Source of the DNA: an uncultured Synergistaceae bacterium
Lineage (GTDB): Bacteria > Synergistota > Synergistia > Synergistales > Aminobacteriaceae
Length of the DNA: 6,964 nt
Direction: 5' to 3'
Assembly (NCBI GenBank): GCA_937870605.1
Contig: CALMZW010000226.1
Span: 1 to 6,964, forward strand
The notes below the pieces were generated by a model. That model was not told the DNA's origin. It was given only the letters and a program-made list of their open reading frames with translations, and ran no database searches. The position numbers and the translations under genes were made by a program. Each line of letters begins with the position of its first letter. The first letter of the stretch is position 1. Below are positions 6,898 through 6,964 of the stretch, one piece after another.

Positions 6898-6964
6898 TTA
6901 TATGAAGAGAGGAGCCAGTACAAGGGCGATAACGGACATGAGCTTGATGAGGATGTTCAGCCTC
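6898..6964 (-). CDS. hppA: Membrane-bound ion-pumping pyrophosphatase, C-terminal end (partial)
   Basis: Only the last 21 residues are visible, RLNILIKLMSVIALVLAPLF plus a final I, ending at TAA. This matches the strongly conserved C-terminal helix of membrane pyrophosphatases (typically NILIKLM followed by a hydrophobic run ending APLF). These enzymes hydrolyse pyrophosphate and pump H+ or Na+ across the cytoplasmic membrane. The residues that distinguish K+-dependent from K+-independent and Na+ from H+ types are outside the window, so the subtype cannot be assigned. A strong terminator follows directly. Confidence is limited by the short fragment, but the motif is distinctive. Confidence 0.8.
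   Translation of the reverse strand, partial: RLNILIKLMSVIALVLAPLFI

Overview
This window looks like the chromosome of a moderately GC-rich, probably anaerobic bacterium. All nine genes lie on the minus strand, so transcription runs from high to low coordinates: end of hppA, dnaG, rqcP, eno, ridA, rex, yajC, secD, start of secF. A Rex NADH sensor, a membrane pyrophosphatase, separate SecD and SecF, YajC, and RqcP together suggest a Synergistota or Firmicutes-like anaerobe. Synergistota is my best guess, but it rests on gene content and protein style only and is not proven.

Layout: at 6898-6964 is the C-terminus of a membrane-bound pyrophosphatase, followed by a strong GC-rich terminator hairpin (6842-6871). 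Next is DNA primase (5092-6816). A good extended -10 promoter overlaps the dnaG stop codon and opens a tight four-gene unit: rqcP (ribosome rescue), eno (glycolysis), ridA (reactive imine deaminase) and rex (NADH-responsive repressor), with gaps of 31 to 42 bases. A second promoter of the same design overlaps the rex stop codon and drives yajC. A 16-bp perfect inverted repeat with a T-rich tail separates yajC from secD. secD and secF are coupled: the secF ribosome binding site overlaps the secD stop codon. secF runs off the low-coordinate edge.

Functionally the window combines replication priming, translation quality control, central carbon metabolism with redox sensing, and the SecDF-YajC part of protein export. 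It is core genome: I see no mobile element, tRNA, rRNA, CRISPR array or defence system, and no gene-free stretch longer than about 110 bases. I found no undescribed system. The points worth a second look are regulatory: the terminator-like hairpin inside the sec cluster, the two stop-codon-overlapping promoters, a possible alternative pairing that hides the dnaG ribosome binding site, a hairpin beside the eno ribosome binding site, and the non-canonical gene order (dnaG without rpoD, rqcP beside eno).
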